Source: Leptospirillum sp.
GTDB taxonomy: Bacteria > Nitrospirota > Leptospirillia > Leptospirillales > Leptospirillaceae
Assembly: GCA_027343785.1 (NCBI GenBank)
Contig: DAHWKF010000001.1
Coordinates: 1-17,290, forward strand
DNA: 17,290 bases
Direction: 5' to 3'
Below, piece by piece: positions 7,378 to 15,351 of the stretch (the stretch's first letter is position 1; every line of letters starts with the position of its first letter). A program made the translations under genes and the position numbers. Under the pieces are notes generated by a model. That model saw only the letters and a program-made list of their open reading frames with translations, searched no databases and was not told the DNA's origin.

Positions 7378-8501
7378 TTCCCGTTTTGTACCTGATCGAG
7401 CATCTTCGGCAGGGGGGAAGCGAGCGGTATGTCGCGGAGCTCGTACGCATCGCCCCCGGCATGGGGGTGGAACCCCATGTCGGCTGTTTTGCTCCAGGCG
7501 GGATTTTCTATGACGACGTCCGGAAATCCGGCGTTCCTCTGGAGACCTTTCCGCTCAAAAGCCTCTACCATCCCACCGCCTCCCGGACGGCCCGTTCGAT
7601 CGTCCGGTATATCCGCCGGAACAACATCCGGATTGTCCACAGCTTCCAGCCCAACGCCAACGTTCTGGGAACCCTTGCGGGAAAAATGGCCGGCGTGAAG
7701 GTCGTCATCTCCCGCCGGAATCTCGGGGATTTCGGGGGACTGGGTTCTTCCCGCCTCGCCTGGTTCCAGCGCCATGTCACGAACCGGTTGTGCGACCGGG
7801 TGCTGGCCAACTCCCGGGCCGTCCGGGAGGCGGCGATCGGAGGGGAGGGGTTCTCCCGGGAGAAGGTGGAGCTGATCTATAACGGCCTCGATACCGAACG
7901 GTTTCGGCCCGTTCGCGAGCGGGGATGTTTCCGGCAATCGCTGGGGCTTCCCGAAAAAGGATTCGTGTTCGGGGTGGCGTCGGGGTTTCGGCCGGTGAAG
8001 GGGGTGGACCTGGTTATCCGGGCCTTCGCCCGGACCCTGTCCACAGGTTCCAGGGCGATCCTGGCGATCGCGGGGGACGGCCCCGAACGGGAAAGGCTCG
8101 AAGAACTCGTACGGAACCTGGAAGTCGATGGGAGGGTCGTTTTTCTGGGGGTCCGCCCGGAGATGGAATCCGTCTACCCGGCGTTCGACGCTTTTGTCCT
8201 GACCTCCCACAGCGAAGGGTTTTCCAACGCGATCCTGGAGGCGATGGGAACGGGACTTCCGGTCGTGGCGTCGGCGGTGGGGGGCAACGTCGAGATGGTC
8301 GAGGACGGGGTGCGGGGTTACCTTGTGCCTCCGGGAGAGACGGAGATCCTCTCGGACCGGATGAACCGGCTGGCCTCCGATCCGGCGTTAAGCCGAGCCA
8401 TGGGCAAGGAAGCGCGCAAATGGGTTGAAGAAACCAACTCCCGGGAGGTTGTCGTCCGGCGCTTCGAAGCGTTCTACAGGGAGGTGCTCGATGGCCGGTG
8501 A
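7374..8501 (+). CDS. GT4 family glycosyltransferase
   Basis: A 375-residue GT-B fold retaining glycosyltransferase. The N-terminal half starts VLYLIEHLRQGGSERYV with the glycine-rich acceptor loop; the C-terminal half has GVASGFRPVKGVDLVIRAF, AGDGPERERLEELV and the nucleotide-sugar EX7E motif at E281 and E289 (SEGFSNAILEAMGTGLPVV). It should add one sugar to the lipid-linked repeat unit on the cytoplasmic face; donor and linkage cannot be read. The start ATG 7374 overlaps the upstream stop by four bases (ATGA), so translation is probably coupled; the frame is open further upstream to 7164 but that part overlaps the Wzy-like gene in another frame. The 3' end overlaps the next gene by 11 bases. 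Confidence 0.92.
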   Translation: MIPVLYLIEHLRQGGSERYVAELVRIAPGMGVEPHVGCFAPGGIFYDDVRKSGVPLETFPLKSLYHPTASRTARSIVRYIRRNNIRIVHSFQPNANVLGTLAGKMAGVKVVISRRNLGDFGGLGSSRLAWFQRHVTNRLCDRVLANSRAVREAAIGGEGFSREKVELIYNGLDTERFRPVRERGCFRQSLGLPEKGFVFGVASGFRPVKGVDLVIRAFARTLSTGSRAILAIAGDGPERERLEELVRNLEVDGRVVFLGVRPEMESVYPAFDAFVLTSHSEGFSNAILEAMGTGLPVVASAVGGNVEMVEDGVRGYLVPPGETEILSDRMNRLASDPALSRAMGKEARKWVEETNSREVVVRRFEAFYREVLDGR

Positions 8502-10479
8502 ACGCCAGGACGCACAGGGAGGGGAGGGGGAGAGGATTCCGGAGCGACCGGTCCATGTCTGCCACCTGTTTCCCTCGCTGCCGCTTCACGGGGCGGAAAA
8601 CCACTTCCTGAAACTTTCCCGGAACCTGGACCCGGCTGTGATCCGGACATCGATTCTGGTGCTCGTCGAACGGGGAGAACTGGCACCCGACTTCGAGGCC
8701 CTCGGAATTCCCGTGACCCTGATCCGGAAGAAGAGCCGGTACGACCTGACTGTGGTTCCCCGCGTTCGCCGGTTTCTCCGGAGCGGGGCGTTCGATATCG
8801 TCCACACCCACCTCTTTACCGCCAACTTCTGGGGGCGGCTGGCCGCTCTCGGGCTTTCGCCCATCGTCGTGAGCTCCGCCCACAACGTCGTGCCCAAAGA
8901 ACGTCCGGCCCTGGTACGGGTGGAAAACTTCCTCGACCGTCTTCTTTCCCGCGCGACGGACGCCATTTTCTGCGTCACCGGCCAGGTCATGCAGTCGATG
9001 AAGGCCGATGCCGGCCTGCCCCGCCACAAGCTGGTCACGATCGAAAACGGACTCCCTTTTCCGGATCACCCGGGTCGAGGAAGGGCGTCCGCCAGAACGA
9101 GGCTCGATCTCCCCGGCCAGGCGAAGGTGATGGCGGTCATCGGCCGGTTTTCGACCCAGAAAAACCACGCCGGATTCCTCCAGGCGCTGGAGGAGGTCGT
9201 CAAAGAGCACCCGGAGACGATCGTCCTGTTCGTGGGGGAGGGGGAACTCGAGCCTTCGGTCCGCGAGGAGGTCGCGATGCGAAATCTGTCCGGCCACGTC
9301 CGGTTTCTGGGGCAAAGGCGGGATATTCCGGAGATTCTGGAAGCTCTGGATCTTCTGGTTGTCCCGTCGTTGTGGGAAGGGTTGCCCAACGTGATGCTGG
9401 AGGCGATGGCGGCGGGGATTCCGGTGGTGGCGACCTCCGTGGGGGGCGTTCCGGACGTGTTGACCCACCAGAAGACGGGGTTGATGTGCGAGCCCACCCC
9501 CGCCAGCCTGTCGCAAGCCATGGTCTGGGCGCTTTCCCATCCCCGCGAGATGGAGGCGATGGCGCGGGCATCGTCCGTCCTCATCCGGGACAGATACGAC
9601 ATCAGGAACACGGCCCGGCGGTATACGGGGTTCTACCGGACGCTGGCGCGCCAGAGGCGTTTTTCGAGGGGGGCGAGGGACGTCGCCCGAAGGGGCGTGG
9701 GCCGGATGTTTTCCCGTCCGGCCCTCCATCCTACCGGAACCCTCAGGGTCCTGATGTACCACCGGATCGCGGACGACCCCGGAACCGACATCCTGTCTGT
9801 CACGCCGTTTGCGTTCTTCGAGCAGATGCGGTGGCTGAAGGAAGAGGGCTATACGGTGTTGCCAGTGACGGAGGCCATCTGGCGGCTGGAGGCGGGGACC
9901 TTGCCCGCCGGTTCGGTCTGCCTCACCTTCGACGACGGATACCGGGACAATTTTACGGAAGCTTTTCCGGTTTTGTCCCGCCACGGCTATTCCGCCATGA
10001 TCTTTCCGGTGACAGGATTCGTGCTGGGGGAGGGGGAACACCCCCGTTACCGCCACAGCGCCGTTCCGGTCCCCTATCTTTCGGTTGAGCAAATCGGGGA
10101 GATGCACGCGGCCGGCATCGAATTCGGCTGTCACACCCATACGCATCCGCTGTTATCGGGGCTTCCGGAGAACAGGGTTTCGTTCGAGATCGGTCAGGCA
10201 AAAAAATTGCTTGAAGACTGGACAAAGGGTCCTGTTCGCGTTTTTGCGTATCCGAATGGCGTTTACCGCCCGGCGCACTTTTCGATTCTGGACAACCTGT
10301 CGTTCGACGCGGCCTTTTCGGTTCGCCCCGGAACGAACGTCTCCGGGACCCCACGTTGGGAACTGCGCCGGACGGAGGTCAGCGGCCGGGACAGTCTGAG
10401 AGATTTTATGGTCAAGATGCGGGGAGGACTGGATGTCTGGCACGGTCTCTATCAAAGTGTCAAAGGATTTTACAGATGA
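8491..10479 (+). CDS. Fusion of GT4 glycosyltransferase and NodB-like polysaccharide deacetylase
   Basis: A 662-residue two-domain protein in one uninterrupted frame. Residues about 20-390 are a GT-B fold GT4 domain (HLFPSLPLHGAENHFLKL loop; IGRFSTQKNHAGFLQAL; VGEGELEPSV; EX7E at E296/E304 in WEGLPNVMLEAMAAG). After a basic linker (about 391-425) comes a NodB homology domain: LMYHRI, metal Asp in TFDDGY (479-484), the metal His pair H548/H552 in GCHTHTHP, and FAYPNG as third motif. No signal peptide or membrane helix is seen, so both domains should be cytoplasmic and could add a sugar and remove its N-acetyl group in turn. GGGAGGTG (8480-8487) supports ATG 8491. The start overlaps the upstream gene by 11 bases and the stop forms ATGA with the next. 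A sequencing-joined pair of genes is unlikely because frame and codon use are continuous. Confidence 0.9.
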   Translation: MAGERQDAQGGEGERIPERPVHVCHLFPSLPLHGAENHFLKLSRNLDPAVIRTSILVLVERGELAPDFEALGIPVTLIRKKSRYDLTVVPRVRRFLRSGAFDIVHTHLFTANFWGRLAALGLSPIVVSSAHNVVPKERPALVRVENFLDRLLSRATDAIFCVTGQVMQSMKADAGLPRHKLVTIENGLPFPDHPGRGRASARTRLDLPGQAKVMAVIGRFSTQKNHAGFLQALEEVVKEHPETIVLFVGEGELEPSVREEVAMRNLSGHVRFLGQRRDIPEILEALDLLVVPSLWEGLPNVMLEAMAAGIPVVATSVGGVPDVLTHQKTGLMCEPTPASLSQAMVWALSHPREMEAMARASSVLIRDRYDIRNTARRYTGFYRTLARQRRFSRGARDVARRGVGRMFSRPALHPTGTLRVLMYHRIADDPGTDILSVTPFAFFEQMRWLKEEGYTVLPVTEAIWRLEAGTLPAGSVCLTFDDGYRDNFTEAFPVLSRHGYSAMIFPVTGFVLGEGEHPRYRHSAVPVPYLSVEQIGEMHAAGIEFGCHTHTHPLLSGLPENRVSFEIGQAKKLLEDWTKGPVRVFAYPNGVYRPAHFSILDNLSFDAAFSVRPGTNVSGTPRWELRRTEVSGRDSLRDFMVKMRGGLDVWHGLYQSVKGFYR

Positions 10480-11660
10480 ATGACCGTCCGTTCAAAATTC
10501 TTTACCTCATGACCGACCCGTTCGGCATGGGCGGCGTCCAGAGCGACCTGAAAGCCCTGGGCCCCTTTTTCGTCTCCCGGGGACACGAGGTGGTCGTCGC
10601 CTGTCCCGAAGGCGACCAGGTGGATGTCCTGACGCGGGGAGGCGTGACCCATCTGCCGTTTACGGTCCATTTCCGGACGCCCGGCCAGTTCGCCGAACAG
10701 GCGTCCCGCCTCCGGGACCTGATCGGCCGGGTCAACCCGACGGTTCTGGCTCCCCAGTCCATCCGGGCCTCCTGGATCTGCCAGGCCGCGGCCAGGAAGC
10801 TTCCCCTGGCGCGGGTGACCACCATCCACAACATCCACAGCAACATCAACGCCCTGTGGGCCGGGGTGATCCTGAACCGCGCCTCCCACCTCGTCATTTT
10901 CGAGTCGGACCACGAACACAGGCGCATTACCAGGCTTGGACTGTCACGGCGCAAGACAAGAGTGATTCCGAGCGGGATCGATACCCGGTCCTTTTATCCG
11001 GACAGGGAGGCCAGGGAAAGAATGCGAGCCGGCGTTCCGGGGATGAAGCCGGAAGAGGTGGTCTTCGGTTGCGTGGCCCGTCTTTCGGAAGAGAAGGCCC
11101 ATCGGGATCTCCTGGCGGCCTATGCGGTCGTCCGGAAGAACTACCCGTCGACCCGCCTGGTCCTGGTCGGGGACGGCCCCTTGCGGGCGGAAATCGAAAA
11201 CCAGGCCCGGTCGCTCGGAATCTCCCCGTTCGTCCATTTCGCCGGACAGCAAAACAACGTACGCGAGTGGCTGAACCTCTTCGACGTCTTCGTGCTGGCG
11301 TCCACCCGGGAATCCCTGCCGCGCGCGGCGCGGGAGGCCATGGCCTGCGGATTGCCGGTGATCGCGACCCGGGTGGGGGCGACGCGGGAGGCCGTCTCCG
11401 ATGGCCACAACGGATTCCTGGTGGCTCCCGGCCACGTTGACGCTCTCGCGCGGGCGATGATCCACCTGCTGTTCGACCCGTCCCTCCGGGTCCGGATGGG
11501 AGCCTTCAGCCGGCAAATGATCGAGGATCGTTTTTCCCAGGCCCTGTGGCTTTCCGAAAACGAAGCGGTCTACCGGCAGGCGGGGGCGCTGGCGGGACGG
11601 TTTCGGCCCGTGGACATCGGGCCGAAACTTCTCGAGTCGGCGATACTTCCATGCTCCTGA
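10476..11660 (+). CDS. GT4 family glycosyltransferase
   Basis: A 394-residue GT-B fold enzyme. N-terminal loop FGMGGVQSDLKAL, then TTIHNIHSNINALW and the domain junction VIPSGIDTRSFYP; the C-terminal half has VARLSEEKAHRDLLAAY, VGDGPLRAEI and the EX7E pair E279/E287 in RESLPRAAREAMACGLPVI. It is the third GT4 unit of the chain and presumably adds a further sugar to the repeat unit. The start ATG 10476 shares ATGA with the upstream stop and has AAAGGA about 8 bases before it. The tail after about residue 370 (GRFRPVDIGPKLLESAIL) is not part of the fold. Donor sugar unknown. Confidence 0.92.
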   Translation: MNDRPFKILYLMTDPFGMGGVQSDLKALGPFFVSRGHEVVVACPEGDQVDVLTRGGVTHLPFTVHFRTPGQFAEQASRLRDLIGRVNPTVLAPQSIRASWICQAAARKLPLARVTTIHNIHSNINALWAGVILNRASHLVIFESDHEHRRITRLGLSRRKTRVIPSGIDTRSFYPDREARERMRAGVPGMKPEEVVFGCVARLSEEKAHRDLLAAYAVVRKNYPSTRLVLVGDGPLRAEIENQARSLGISPFVHFAGQQNNVREWLNLFDVFVLASTRESLPRAAREAMACGLPVIATRVGATREAVSDGHNGFLVAPGHVDALARAMIHLLFDPSLRVRMGAFSRQMIEDRFSQALWLSENEAVYRQAGALAGRFRPVDIGPKLLESAILPCS

Positions 11661-12796
11661 CCCTCTTTGTCCTGGCCGTCTTTCTCCTTCTCTACCCGCT
11701 CGTCATCTACCCCCCGCTGGTTTGGGTCCTGGCCCGCCTCTTTCCCCGGCCGGTCAAGAAAAGCCGTCCGGCCGTCCTCCCAACGCTGACGATCGTCATT
11801 CCGGCCCATAACGAAGAGGCGGTGATCGCCATGAAGATCAAAAACACCCTGGCGTGCGACTATCCGATGGAGAAGGTGGAGATTCTGGTGGCCTCCGACG
11901 GCTCTACCGACCGGACGGTGGAGCGGACAAAGGATTTCGTCCACCCCTCCCTCTTTCTCCTCGACTTTCCGGTCAGGCGGGGAAAGCTTTCCGTTCTGGT
12001 GGACGCCGTCTCCCGCGCCAGGGGGGAGATCGTGGTGTTGACGGACGCGTCGGCCCTTCTTCGCCCGGACGCCCTGATGATGCTGGTGGAGAACTTTTCG
12101 GACCCCGGCGTCGGTTGCGTTTCCGGCCGCTATGTGATCGCCCGCGACGTCACCCCCGATCTCGACGGCCGGGGGGAAAGCGAGCGGGGATACTTCGAGT
12201 TCGAAGTTTTTCAGCGTCGCCAGGAAAGCCGTTTCCATTCGACGCTGGGGGCCCACGGGGCCTGCTACGCCCTGCGGAGAAATCTGTTCCCCGTTCTGCC
12301 CTCTGGTGTGATCAACGACGATTTCGTCATTCCCATGCTGATTCTGGCGGGTGGTTACCGCACCGTCTACGAAGACCGCGCGGTGGTGGCGGAAGCCCAC
12401 ATCGCCTCCGCCCGCGGAGAGTTCCGACGGAGGATCCGCATTTCACAGGGAAACTTCCAGCAGATCCGGATTCTGCTTCCGGCATTGGGCCTCCATGATT
12501 TCCGGGCTCTATTTGTCTTTTTTTCCCACAAGGTGGTGCGGGCCTTTCAGCCCTTCTACCTGCTGCTGCTGCTGATTCTTCCCGTGTGGATGGGGGGAAC
12601 GTTTTTCCGGGCCGTTTTGGGATGTGAGGCGGTGTTCTATCTTCTGGGGGCCTCGGGATTCCTTTTTTCCCACCCCGGCCGCCTTCTCTCTTTGCCCCTG
12701 TATTTCCTGACGGGAAACGCGGCCATCCTGTACGGATTTCTCCGGGAAATCCTCCCGGGACGGGGAGCCCTCCGTCCGCAGTGGGAGAAGTCGTGA
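11651..12796 (+). CDS. Membrane-bound GT2 glycosyltransferase (COG1215 type)
   Basis: A 381-residue processive-type or lipid-linked GT2 protein. One N-terminal helix (about 2-30) is followed by the GT-A domain: LTIVIPAHNEEAVI, ASDGSTD (81-87), TDAS (131-134), then NDDF (222-225) in the place of the usual ED base, and RRRIRISQGNFQQI near residue 262, which matches the Arg-Gln-Gly-Asn segment of this group. Two or three helices close the chain (about 285-365). Enzymes of this kind include poly-GlcNAc, cellulose and hyaluronan synthases and also single-sugar transferases, so it could be either. The start ATG 11651 overlaps the upstream gene by 10 bases; the stop overlaps the next start by one base (TGATG). 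Confidence 0.88.
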   Translation: MLLTLFVLAVFLLLYPLVIYPPLVWVLARLFPRPVKKSRPAVLPTLTIVIPAHNEEAVIAMKIKNTLACDYPMEKVEILVASDGSTDRTVERTKDFVHPSLFLLDFPVRRGKLSVLVDAVSRARGEIVVLTDASALLRPDALMMLVENFSDPGVGCVSGRYVIARDVTPDLDGRGESERGYFEFEVFQRRQESRFHSTLGAHGACYALRRNLFPVLPSGVINDDFVIPMLILAGGYRTVYEDRAVVAEAHIASARGEFRRRIRISQGNFQQIRILLPALGLHDFRALFVFFSHKVVRAFQPFYLLLLLILPVWMGGTFFRAVLGCEAVFYLLGASGFLFSHPGRLLSLPLYFLTGNAAILYGFLREILPGRGALRPQWEKS

Positions 12797-13590
12797 TGGC
12801 GCCCTCCGCCCTGGTCCTGATGTATCACCAGATCACCCCCGATGGGTCGCCGGAAGGGTGGATCCCGTCTCCGCTCGCGGATCCCCGCTACGGAGTCGGT
12901 CTTTCGGCGTTTACCCGCCAGATGTCCGTTCTCCGGGAACACGGGTTTTCCGTTCTCTCGCTCGACGAGTGGATCGCGCGGAAAGTTCCGGCGGAAAAAC
13001 ATCACCGCCCAGCGGTGATCGTGACGTTCGATGACGGTTATGAGAGCGACTGGCGGCTTGCCGCCCCGGTTCTGTCGACGTTTGCCATTCCGGCGACGTT
13101 TTTTGTGTCGACGGGGTTTATCGGATCGGCCGGCATGATGACGGAAGACCAGCTTTCCCGCCTGTCCCGGGATCCGCTCTTTTCGGTGGGCTCCCACGGG
13201 GAGACCCACCGGTTTCTGACGACACTTCCTCCCGACGCCTGCCGTCTCGAGCTGGTCCGTTCGATGGGCCGGATTCGGGCCATCACCGGGCAGGACAATA
13301 TGGATCTCTCCGCCCCCGGAGGCCGGATCAGCCGGCAGGTCGCCGCCCTGGCGGAGGAGAACGGCTTCAGGGCGATCCTGACGTCGAAGCCGGGCGTTCT
13401 GACGCCTGAAGACGGCCTTTTGGCGATCCCCCGCCTTCCGGTCCTGAAGGAGCATTCACCCGACGATTTTATCCGTCTCCTCGATCCCTCCTCCTGGGCC
13501 TTCCAGAAGGATCGGTGGATCCGGACGGCGAAGCAGGGGATCCGGGGGATGGCGCTGGGGATCGGGCTTCCCGAGCGGGTGCGCCCGTGA
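12796..13590 (+). CDS. NodB-like polysaccharide deacetylase
   Basis: A 264-residue single-domain protein of the carbohydrate esterase 4 type: LVLMYHQITPDG opening, metal Asp in VTFDDGYESD (D79, D80), His pair H134/H138 in GSHGETH, and APGG as third motif. It should remove N-acetyl groups from a hexosamine. No signal peptide is visible, so it is probably cytoplasmic, unlike PgaB-type enzymes. It is the second deacetylase of the operon, and its first part (MYH, TFDDGY) is like the C-terminal domain of the fusion at 8491. Deacetylases of this kind (TIGR03006 family) are usual in XrtA loci, though the match to that exact family is not shown. ATG 12796 lies one base into the upstream stop and follows GGGAGAAG (12783-12790); GTG 12781 would add five residues. 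Confidence 0.88.
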   Translation: MAPSALVLMYHQITPDGSPEGWIPSPLADPRYGVGLSAFTRQMSVLREHGFSVLSLDEWIARKVPAEKHHRPAVIVTFDDGYESDWRLAAPVLSTFAIPATFFVSTGFIGSAGMMTEDQLSRLSRDPLFSVGSHGETHRFLTTLPPDACRLELVRSMGRIRAITGQDNMDLSAPGGRISRQVAALAEENGFRAILTSKPGVLTPEDGLLAIPRLPVLKEHSPDDFIRLLDPSSWAFQKDRWIRTAKQGIRGMALGIGLPERVRP

Positions 13591-15104
13591 AACCCCGTAT
13601 CGTGGTCCTGGGCTTGTCGGGGCTTTCCGAGGATCTCCTCCATTCCCTGGGAAGGGCCGGATGGCTTCCGAACCTGGAAGACCTGCTGGGCCGGGGCAAA
13701 CTGTTCCCCCTGGACGATTTAGTCCCCCCCTTCGTCGATGCCGAATGGACGGCGCTTCTGGCCGGAGCCGACCCGGGGACGACCGGCTTTCTGGAGGGCT
13801 CGCGGAAAAAGGACGGGTCCTATTTCAGCGAAAAGGTCAGCGTGGCGGCGTTCGAACAGTTGTCCGGCTCCCTCCTCATGAGCCGGCCGGAAGAGGAAGC
13901 GTTGTTCCTCGACGTTCCCCTGGGCGGGGTACTGGGGGAGGCGAACGACCGGGACGACGCGGTGCGGGTCGTCATCAAGAACGGCAAGGGCCTCTGGTCG
14001 GAAGAGCTGTTTTCAGTCCCCCTGGAACGGTCGGAGGTTCCGCCGGAGAAATCTTCCGGCCGGGACTCCCTGGAAGACTCCCATGTCTTTATCGAAGCGA
14101 TGACCCACAAAACCATTCTCCAGGGGCTGGCCCTTTCGCGTTTTTCCGGAAAATCCTCCCCCGATCTGGTTGTCGCCGCGTTTGGAGGGCTGGACCGGAT
14201 CCTTTCCCGGTTTTACCGGGAGATCCGTCTTTTGAGCCAGGGGTTCGAGCGGCCCGGGTTGAAGGAGCCGTTGCGCCTTTTTTTCCGGGTACTGGACGAC
14301 GCGGTCGGACGGGTCCTGTCCGGGTGCCGGAAAGATACGCTTTTTCTTCTTGTGAGCGGTCACGGGTACGGTCCTCTGAAAAAATCCCTGAATCTGAACG
14401 CCTTTTTGGCCTCCCGCCAATTTCTGGCCTTCAGACAAAGCGGACCCCGAAACGCTCTCCTGCACCGCGTGGTTTCTCCCCTCCTGCGGGGGATGGGGGT
14501 TCGGCGGGAACCCATCCGGAAAATCCTGGACCGTATCGGTCTTGGAAGGGTTGCCGAACGGGCGGGGGAGCCGCTCAGCTCCGAGATCGGCCATATCGAC
14601 TGGGCCCGGACCCGGGCATTCGCCCTGACGCGCACCGGAATCTATCTGAACATGCGGGGGACGAATCCCCGGGGAACCCTCCGTCCGGGAACCGAAGCCC
14701 GGGCCCTGGGGGAGGACATCATCCGGTCGCTCAAGGGGCTTCTTGATCCGGAAACCTGTCAGCCGGTCATCCGGGATGTCCGGTGGCGGGAACATCTTTA
14801 CGATGGTCCCCGCACGGGGGAACTGCCCCATCTGATCGTCTCCGAATGGGACCCGTCTTACAAAATGGGAGACTGGCGGATGCCGGAACCGGAGGGGGAG
14901 GTGTTTTGTGATCCCCGGGGCCGGACGGGTTCTCCTGTCCGGCCAGGATTCCTTTGCCTTTCGGGAACGCTGCCGGGGTTTTCCTTTCCCTCCCCCCTGT
15001 CGATGGCCCGTATCGCTCCGGGAATCCGGCGGATGCTCGACCGTGAAACGGCGGTATTTCCGCCTGACAACCCCCCATCTTCCTTCCTGTCCGAGAGTGT
15101 CTGA
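13587..15104 (+). CDS. Alkaline-phosphatase-superfamily protein (type I phosphodiesterase-like, COG3379), probably with altered metal site
   Basis: A 505-residue protein. VVLGLSGLSEDLL, GWLPNLEDLLGRG and EWTALLAGADPGTTGF match the start of the type I phosphodiesterase/nucleotide pyrophosphatase fold; later RAFALTRTGIYLNMRGTNPRG and the VSGHGYG loop match the COG3379 group. The usual first metal Asp of GLDG is Ser11, the Asp of SDHGFG is Gly258, the His of DRxxH is Ser207, and the late GxHxxxG His seems missing near GRTGSPVRPGF. The candidate nucleophile Thr55, Asp203 and His259 remain. So it may be inactive and bind, or use another chemistry; alignment is by eye. GTG 13587 overlaps the upstream stop (GTGA). 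It ends the seven-gene chain. Related proteins appear in other surface-polysaccharide loci, with unclear role. Confidence 0.75.
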   Translation: MKPRIVVLGLSGLSEDLLHSLGRAGWLPNLEDLLGRGKLFPLDDLVPPFVDAEWTALLAGADPGTTGFLEGSRKKDGSYFSEKVSVAAFEQLSGSLLMSRPEEEALFLDVPLGGVLGEANDRDDAVRVVIKNGKGLWSEELFSVPLERSEVPPEKSSGRDSLEDSHVFIEAMTHKTILQGLALSRFSGKSSPDLVVAAFGGLDRILSRFYREIRLLSQGFERPGLKEPLRLFFRVLDDAVGRVLSGCRKDTLFLLVSGHGYGPLKKSLNLNAFLASRQFLAFRQSGPRNALLHRVVSPLLRGMGVRREPIRKILDRIGLGRVAERAGEPLSSEIGHIDWARTRAFALTRTGIYLNMRGTNPRGTLRPGTEARALGEDIIRSLKGLLDPETCQPVIRDVRWREHLYDGPRTGELPHLIVSEWDPSYKMGDWRMPEPEGEVFCDPRGRTGSPVRPGFLCLSGTLPGFSFPSPLSMARIAPGIRRMLDRETAVFPPDNPPSSFLSESV

Positions 15105-15158
15105 CCCGTCCGACCGTCTGCATATGTTTTTCCGTCGGATTCCCGGATGAAAGACGTT

Positions 15159-15176
15159 CCTTCCTGAAGGGTTTTT
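15159..15176 (+). terminator. Weak intrinsic terminator candidate after the main operon
   Basis: CCTTCCTGAAGG forms a short hairpin followed by GTTTTT. The stem has only four or five pairs and a tiny loop, so strength is doubtful. Position, 55 bases after the operon's last stop and before the next promoter, is right. Confidence 0.3.
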
Positions 15177-15266
15177 CCCATGCTCAGACCGGGGTACGCC
15201 TGTTCGTTTGTCCGTCCCCTGAACCTTTTTCCCTTTTTTCGGGAATGGTTCGGGAGGACAAATTTC

Positions 15267-15282
15267 TGGCAAGTGATTTGCT
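15267..15282 (+). promoter_or_regulatory. Sigma-54 (-24/-12) promoter candidate for the export gene
   Basis: The plus strand reads TGGCAAGTGATTTGCT, one change from TGGCACG-N4-TTGCW. GG (15268-15269) and GC (15280-15281) are 12 bases apart. The predicted start of transcription is near 15293, which rules against the TTG start at 15283 for the export gene and supports ATG 15352. A CCCCTGA lies about 50 bases upstream (15216-15222). Confidence 0.7.
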
Positions 15283-15351
15283 TTGACTTTCTCCGGAATC
15301 TTCCTAAAAAAAGGCCTTCGAAGGGCTGAAGGACAACCAGTCGGGGGGGAC

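Noticed and set aside
8014..10146. 710-residue open frame on the minus strand opposite the GT4 and fusion genes
   Set aside because: Pro/Arg/Gly-rich translation without domain motifs; it is the antisense of high-G+C coding DNA whose plus-strand frames carry clear family motifs.
15109..15139. TCCGAC/GTCGGA inverted arms after the main operon
   Set aside because: Loop of 19 bases and no T-run; not convincing as terminator or operator.
15229..15245. TTCCC-TTTTTTC-GGGAA hairpin upstream of the export gene promoter
   Set aside because: Five-base stem with the T-run in the loop, not after it; probably low-complexity sequence.
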